Assembly: GCA_038232655.1 (NCBI GenBank)
Contig: JBBSNM010000059.1
Location: forward strand, 1 to 17,080
DNA length: 17,080 bases
Source: JACCVL01 sp038232655
GTDB taxonomy: Bacteria > Actinomycetota > Actinomycetes > Propionibacteriales > Nocardioidaceae
Reading direction: 5' to 3'
The translations under genes and the position numbers were made by a program. Numbering within the stretch: the first letter of the stretch is position 1; each line of letters opens with the position of its first letter. This document shows positions 14,622 to 17,080 of this stretch, piece by piece. The notes beneath the pieces are model-generated. The model searched no databases. It worked only from the letters and a program-made list of their open reading frames with translations, and had not been told where the DNA came from.

Positions 14622-15219
14622 GAGAATCCTCCTCGACGTCATCGAGCACGCTGGCGAGCCTGTCTAGGGCTCGACGAGCCAGACTCAGCGTGGCGGGGTG
14701 GTCGGACCCCATCGTCGTGTGGTGGACAACTCGGCGCACTCGGAAGTGCAGGTCGGTTGCGGCGCGCATCGCCGGGTGCTGCTCGGTGCGGCGGATAGCG
14801 GTCGGGCGGGCCAGCCGCTGAAAGTCGTCCACGTCGCCAGGTGTGTTGTAGGGGTCGTCCTCGGCGTCAGCGGGGCGGGTCGGCAGCGGCATGTACCCGT
14901 CGGCCCACTGCCAGGCAGCCCACCCCGGCACCGTCACCGCGTCCGTGAGCGCTATCTGCTCGCCCTCAGCCTCGTCGGACAGCAACAGACGGGACGGGTT
15001 TACGCCCAGAGCGACCGCCAGCGCGGCGAGGTCGTCAACGTCGACCCGCCGGTCGCCCTGCTCGATCTTGCTCAGACCGCTCGGCAGGATCGGTCGGCCG
15101 GCCCGGTCCATCGCCTCCGACAGCCCTTCCAGGCTGAGGCCCGCCGCCTCACGAAGCGCTCGCACGTTGGTGCTGACCCTGCCGGATGTCGGTCCTCGCT
15201 CGACCTTTCGCATTCCCAT
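14614..15219 (-). CDS. XRE-family HTH transcriptional regulator
   Basis: A 201-residue regulator with an HTH_3/XRE domain at about residues 17-82 (TNVRALREAAGLSLEGLSEAM, then PSGLSKIEQGDRRVDVDDLAALAVALGVNP). The C-terminal ~120 residues are not recognised; they are Trp- and Asp-rich in the middle and helical at the end. The start is ATG 15217-15219, because the promoter TTGACG-18 nt-TAGTCT would begin transcription at about this base, giving a leaderless mRNA. An ATG at 15249 would lie upstream of the -10 and is rejected. It is the likely immunity-type repressor of the element and is co-transcribed with the integrase. Confidence 0.88.
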   Translation of the reverse strand: MGMRKVERGPTSGRVSTNVRALREAAGLSLEGLSEAMDRAGRPILPSGLSKIEQGDRRVDVDDLAALAVALGVNPSRLLLSDEAEGEQIALTDAVTVPGWAAWQWADGYMPLPTRPADAEDDPYNTPGDVDDFQRLARPTAIRRTEQHPAMRAATDLHFRVRRVVHHTTMGSDHPATLSLARRALDRLASVLDDVEEDSRG

Positions 15220-15226
15220 GATGGGG

Positions 15227-15256
15227 AGACTACGCCCCAAGTTTGACAACCGTCAA
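15227..15256 (-). promoter_or_regulatory. Leaderless promoter of the repressor-integrase operon, with operator dyad
   Basis: On the minus strand the -35 TTGACG (15256-15251) and -10 TAGTCT (15232-15227) are 18 nt apart. The expected start is at about 15220, next to the ATG at 15219. A perfect dyad, TTGAC-AACC-GTCAA (15243-15256), overlaps the -35, so a dimer bound there would block polymerase. Autorepression is inferred. Confidence 0.6.
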
Positions 15257-15276
15257 GCGGCGGTGCACGCTGGCCG

Positions 15277-15304
15277 TAGTCGAGCCAAGTTACTCGACTA
15301 TGAT
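15277..15304 (+). promoter_or_regulatory. Rightward promoter -10 with operator dyad before the excisionase
   Basis: TATGAT (15299-15304) is a near-consensus -10 on the plus strand, 22 nt before the excisionase ATG. No good -35 precedes it. A perfect 8-bp inverted repeat, TAGTCGAG-N8-CTCGACTA (15277-15300), covers the spacer and the first -10 bases. The heptamer CCAAGTT occurs in its centre and also at 15237. A weak -35 under a dyad suggests an activated or repressed promoter. Confidence 0.5.
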
Positions 15305-15326
15305 TCCAACTTAGGGAGGCGCAGAA

Positions 15327-15578
15327 ATGAACCCCAGCACAGCTGCTCGGGCTGCACCCGCCGCGGCAACAGCAACAGTCGCCGTACCAGCTGCACTGCT
15401 GAGCGCAGAAGACCTCGCCCAGTACGTCGACGTCCCGCTCGCAACCGTCTACGCCTGGAACAGCAGAGGCATCGGACCTCGCCGCGTTCGGGTGGGCCGT
15501 TACGTCCGCTACCGCACCAGCGACGTTGAGCGTTGGCTCGACGCGCACGTCGCAGGTGACGGGGTGCCGGCAGCGTGA
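15327..15578 (+). CDS. Excisionase-like HTH protein
   Basis: An 83-residue protein with AGGGAGG 7 nt before the ATG. After an Ala-rich N-terminus it carries an HTH_17/MerR-like domain at residues 25-72 (SAEDLAQYVDVPLATVYAWNSRG, then GRYVRYRTSDVERWL). This is typical of actinobacterial excisionases that bend DNA and steer the integrase to excision. It is the first gene of the rightward operon, divergent from the repressor, and its stop overlaps the next start. Confidence 0.85.
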   Translation: MNPSTAARAAPAAATATVAVPAALLSAEDLAQYVDVPLATVYAWNSRGIGPRRVRVGRYVRYRTSDVERWLDAHVAGDGVPAA

Positions 15579-16186
15579 TGGAACGACAAAGCCCCCCGGC
15601 TGCGAACCGAGGGGCCGAGCACGGTGCCGGGACGGGCGAAGCGCTCGAGGCCAGTGTAGCGCCTGCTACGCCCAGCGGTCACGAAGCCGCGCCGATGTCC
15701 GCCGACGCCGCCGAGCGGCTCACCACGCGCATCCGGCTCTGCCTGGACACCATCGCGGACAACATCGAGCAGGTCGTGCCGCTGATCGAGGAGGCGAAGG
15801 CCGCCAACGTGCACGAGGCCCTCGGATATCGGTCGTGGACGGCGTACGTATCGGAGCGTTTCGGTGGCGTCCTGGGTCGGCTTGATCGGTCCGAGCGTCG
15901 GCCGCTGGTGCTGCTGCTCTCCGAGCAGGGGATGTCCACCCGGGCCATCGGGTCCGTGGTCGGCGCCAGCGAAGGCACTGTGCGGAACGACCTGGCAGGT
16001 GCGCAGGATTACGCACCTGGACCTGTCACCGGGATCGACGGCAAGACCTACGTCCGCCGCGAACGCGAGTCCGTCCGTCTCCCCAACGACATCGCCGGGG
16101 CCGTACGTCAACTGAACGAGCTGGACGCGCAGATCACCACGCTCCGCGCTGCTGCCGCCGACCTGCGTGCTGGCGGTGCGCGATGA
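15578..16186 (+). CDS. HTH protein of actinobacterial prophage/ICE type, function unknown
   Basis: A 202-residue protein from the ATG at 15578, which shares one base with the excisionase stop (a GTG at 15575 is also in frame). The first ~39 residues are low-complexity and lie over two DNA hairpins, so the true start may be ATG 15695 (MSADAAERLTTRIR), giving 163 residues. The conserved part has a helical region (CLDTIADNIEQVVPLIEEAK), the motif ALGYRSWTAYVSERF, and an HTH (about residues 115-145; GMSTRAIGSVVGASEGTVRND). DGKTY and a C-terminal coiled-coil-like helix follow. Similar proteins are common beside primases in actinobacterial prophages. It may act in replication or partition control. 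It is joined to the next gene by ATGA. Confidence 0.75.
   Translation: MERQSPPAANRGAEHGAGTGEALEASVAPATPSGHEAAPMSADAAERLTTRIRLCLDTIADNIEQVVPLIEEAKAANVHEALGYRSWTAYVSERFGGVLGRLDRSERRPLVLLLSEQGMSTRAIGSVVGASEGTVRNDLAGAQDYAPGPVTGIDGKTYVRRERESVRLPNDIAGAVRQLNELDAQITTLRAAAADLRAGGAR
15591..15615. terminator. Terminator-like hairpin after the excisionase gene
   Basis: GCCCC-C-CGG (15591-15599) pairs with CCG-A-GGGGC (15607-15615) around a 7-nt loop, with one C-A mismatch. On the minus strand it is followed by TTTGTCGTT, giving a good intrinsic terminator in that direction. On the plus strand it could attenuate the excisionase operon. A second small hairpin, GTAGC-GCCT-GCTAC, lies at 15656-15669. Confidence 0.5.
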
Positions 16187-16590
16187 GCAACCGCCGCCGG
16201 TCCCGCACCGCCACCCGCGACCGACTCGACAACCGGCTTATCGAGGTCGGTCAGCGGCTGGGCTTCCACCCGTACCGCAACCACGAGCCGTCGGCATGGC
16301 TTCGCGGCCGCCTGGCCAACATCAACCACCGCGCAGCTGCCGGCCAGGTCGCTCACTGCGGCCACGTCGAACCTGGCGCCGTCGGCGCGCTGGTGCTGTG
16401 GCGTGACGACCTCGTCTGCTGCGGCGCGTGCGCCGAGCGGCTGCGGCTGACCGGCGACCCTGACCGCACTTGCGATCGCTGCGGCGCCGTGGTGCCGCTC
16501 ATTCACCCAGTCAGCGTCACCGCCGGCCCCACGCTGATCGCCGGGTTCGGGTTGTGCCCGGACTGCCACCGAAAGGAGGTCGGCCGGTGA
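16183..16590 (+). CDS. Small protein with two zinc ribbons, function unknown
   Basis: A 135-residue protein, starting in an ATGA overlap with the previous gene. The N-terminal ~45 residues are basic (MSNRRRSRTATRDR). Two probable zinc sites follow: Cys59/His61 with Cys80/Cys83 (HCGH and CGAC), then Cys97-x2-Cys100 (CDRC) with Cys125-x2-Cys128 (CPDC). Such proteins accompany replication genes in actinophages and integrative elements, where they may bind DNA or partner proteins. I do not recognise a named family. GAAAGGAGGT near its end serves the next gene. Confidence 0.8.
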   Translation: MSNRRRSRTATRDRLDNRLIEVGQRLGFHPYRNHEPSAWLRGRLANINHRAAAGQVAHCGHVEPGAVGALVLWRDDLVCCGACAERLRLTGDPDRTCDRCGAVVPLIHPVSVTAGPTLIAGFGLCPDCHRKEVGR

Positions 16591-17080
16591 GCGCCGCGCC
16601 GTACGACCCACGCATCCTCGCGGACAGGCTCCTCGACGCCGATGTCCCGGTCGTGGTCTGCCGGCCGAACACCAACCGAGGCAAGCCGATGCCGACCGAC
16701 CCGGAACGGACCGACCAGCGCGAGCTGCTGGTCCCGCCCGGATGGTCGACCGTGACCGCCGCAGACTGCGACGTCAGCGGCTTCCGGCCAGGTGCCGATG
16801 TGCTCGCGATGGTCGGCGGTCACGGGGTCGACGTCGTCGACGTCGACACCAAGGACGGCGGCAACGTCGACAACCTGCCCCCGTTCCGGTCCTTCGGGCT
16901 GACCCGCACCCCGTCCGGCGGCTGGCACCACTACGTGCGCTCCACCGGGATCGGCAAGATATCGCCGCTGCACACGGCAGCCGGCCACGTCGGCGACTAT
17001 GTCGGCGGCACCCCTGACGGTGGCGGCAGGCTGCTCGCCTACCTGCCCGGGTCGACCCGGCCCAAGTACCCCGGCAAGAC
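16587..17080 (+). CDS. Bifunctional primase/polymerase-type protein, N-terminal part (cut by window edge)
   Basis: About 164 codons from GTG 16587, with AGGAGGT 6 nt upstream and a 4-nt GTGA overlap with the previous gene. The visible part is a prim-pol domain. It has an N-terminal PYDPRILADRLLDADVPVVV, then VDVVDVDTKDGG with Asp85 and Asp87 of the metal-binding DxD, TPSGGWHHYV with Ser110 and His114 for the nucleotide, and GDYVGGTPDGGGR with Asp137 as the third acidic position. These enzymes prime and extend DNA during replication of phages and plasmid-like elements. Whether a helicase domain follows lies outside the window. It indicates that the element replicates on its own after excision. 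Confidence 0.88.
   Translation, partial: MSAAPYDPRILADRLLDADVPVVVCRPNTNRGKPMPTDPERTDQRELLVPPGWSTVTAADCDVSGFRPGADVLAMVGGHGVDVVDVDTKDGGNVDNLPPFRSFGLTRTPSGGWHHYVRSTGIGKISPLHTAAGHVGDYVGGTPDGGGRLLAYLPGSTRPKYPGK

Larger units (their letters stand above)
13469..17080. mobile_element. Integrated mobile element (prophage or ICE), left part
   Basis: Integrase, XRE repressor, excisionase, HTH protein, zinc-ribbon protein and primase-polymerase lie together after yajQ. They have the divergent control arrangement and overlapping reading frames usual in actinobacterial prophages and integrative conjugative elements. The remaining genes and right attachment site lie past 17080. No capsid or transfer gene is seen, so the class is open. 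Confidence 0.88.

Noticed and set aside
15220..15249. Repressor start at ATG 15249
   Set aside because: It would lie inside the promoter upstream of the -10 element and adds ten residues not part of the HTH fold.
15237..15312. CCAAGTT heptamers at 15237 and 15285 and the variant CCAACTT at 15306 as origin iterons
   Set aside because: Only two exact copies with irregular spacing; too few to call an origin.

Overview
The window looks like the chromosome of a high-GC Gram-positive actinobacterium. The evidence is heavy GC richness, frequent GTG and TTG starts, GGAAGGA-type ribosome binding sites, tRNA genes without encoded CCA, and a conserved actinobacterial order: tRNA-Trp, secE, nusG, rplK, rplA, lipoprotein, rplJ, rplL, rpoB on one side and rpmG, two MaoC dehydratases and murB on the other. 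A rpmG-MaoC-MaoC block without a third subunit resembles Streptomyces-type rather than mycolate-type genomes. I cannot name a genus.

Layout. (1) 1-7866, all minus strand: the transcription/translation core. tRNA-Trp leads into secE, nusG, rplK and rplA. Then come a lipoprotein, an L10-leader RNA with an attenuator-like hairpin, rplJ, rplL, a 379-nt spacer with three hairpins and a good sigma-70-type promoter, and rpoB, which runs off the left edge. RplJ has an unusual C-terminal tail built from a 10-residue tandem repeat. NusG has a ~150-residue acidic N-terminal extension encoded partly by a four-run G4 motif. (2) 8049-10333, plus strand: an aspartate-type aminotransferase translationally coupled to an adenosine-deaminase-like hydrolase, which overlaps convergently by 35 nt with murB. 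(3) 10299-12410, minus strand: rpmG, two MaoC-fold dehydratases and murB, tightly packed. The L33 zinc ribbon lacks its fourth cysteine. (4) 12465-12856: tRNA-Met, tRNA-Thr and tRNA-Tyr, minus strand. (5) 12974-13468: yajQ.

(6) 13497-17080: an integrated mobile element, entered at its integrase end and cut by the right edge. A tyrosine recombinase and an XRE-family regulator are expressed leftward. An excisionase-like HTH protein, an HTH protein of prophage type, a small two-zinc-ribbon protein and a primase-polymerase are expressed rightward and joined by 1- to 4-nt overlaps. The divergent promoter region at 15220-15326 has two separate perfect dyads. It also has a leaderless repressor promoter, which makes it look like the element's control switch. 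No structural, transfer or defence genes are visible, so prophage versus integrative conjugative element cannot be decided here.

The most interesting material is the element's control region and replication start, the L10 repeat tail, the L33 Cys-to-Asp change, and the RNA structures around rplL-rpoB and rplA. I see no CRISPR array, insertion sequence or defence operon.
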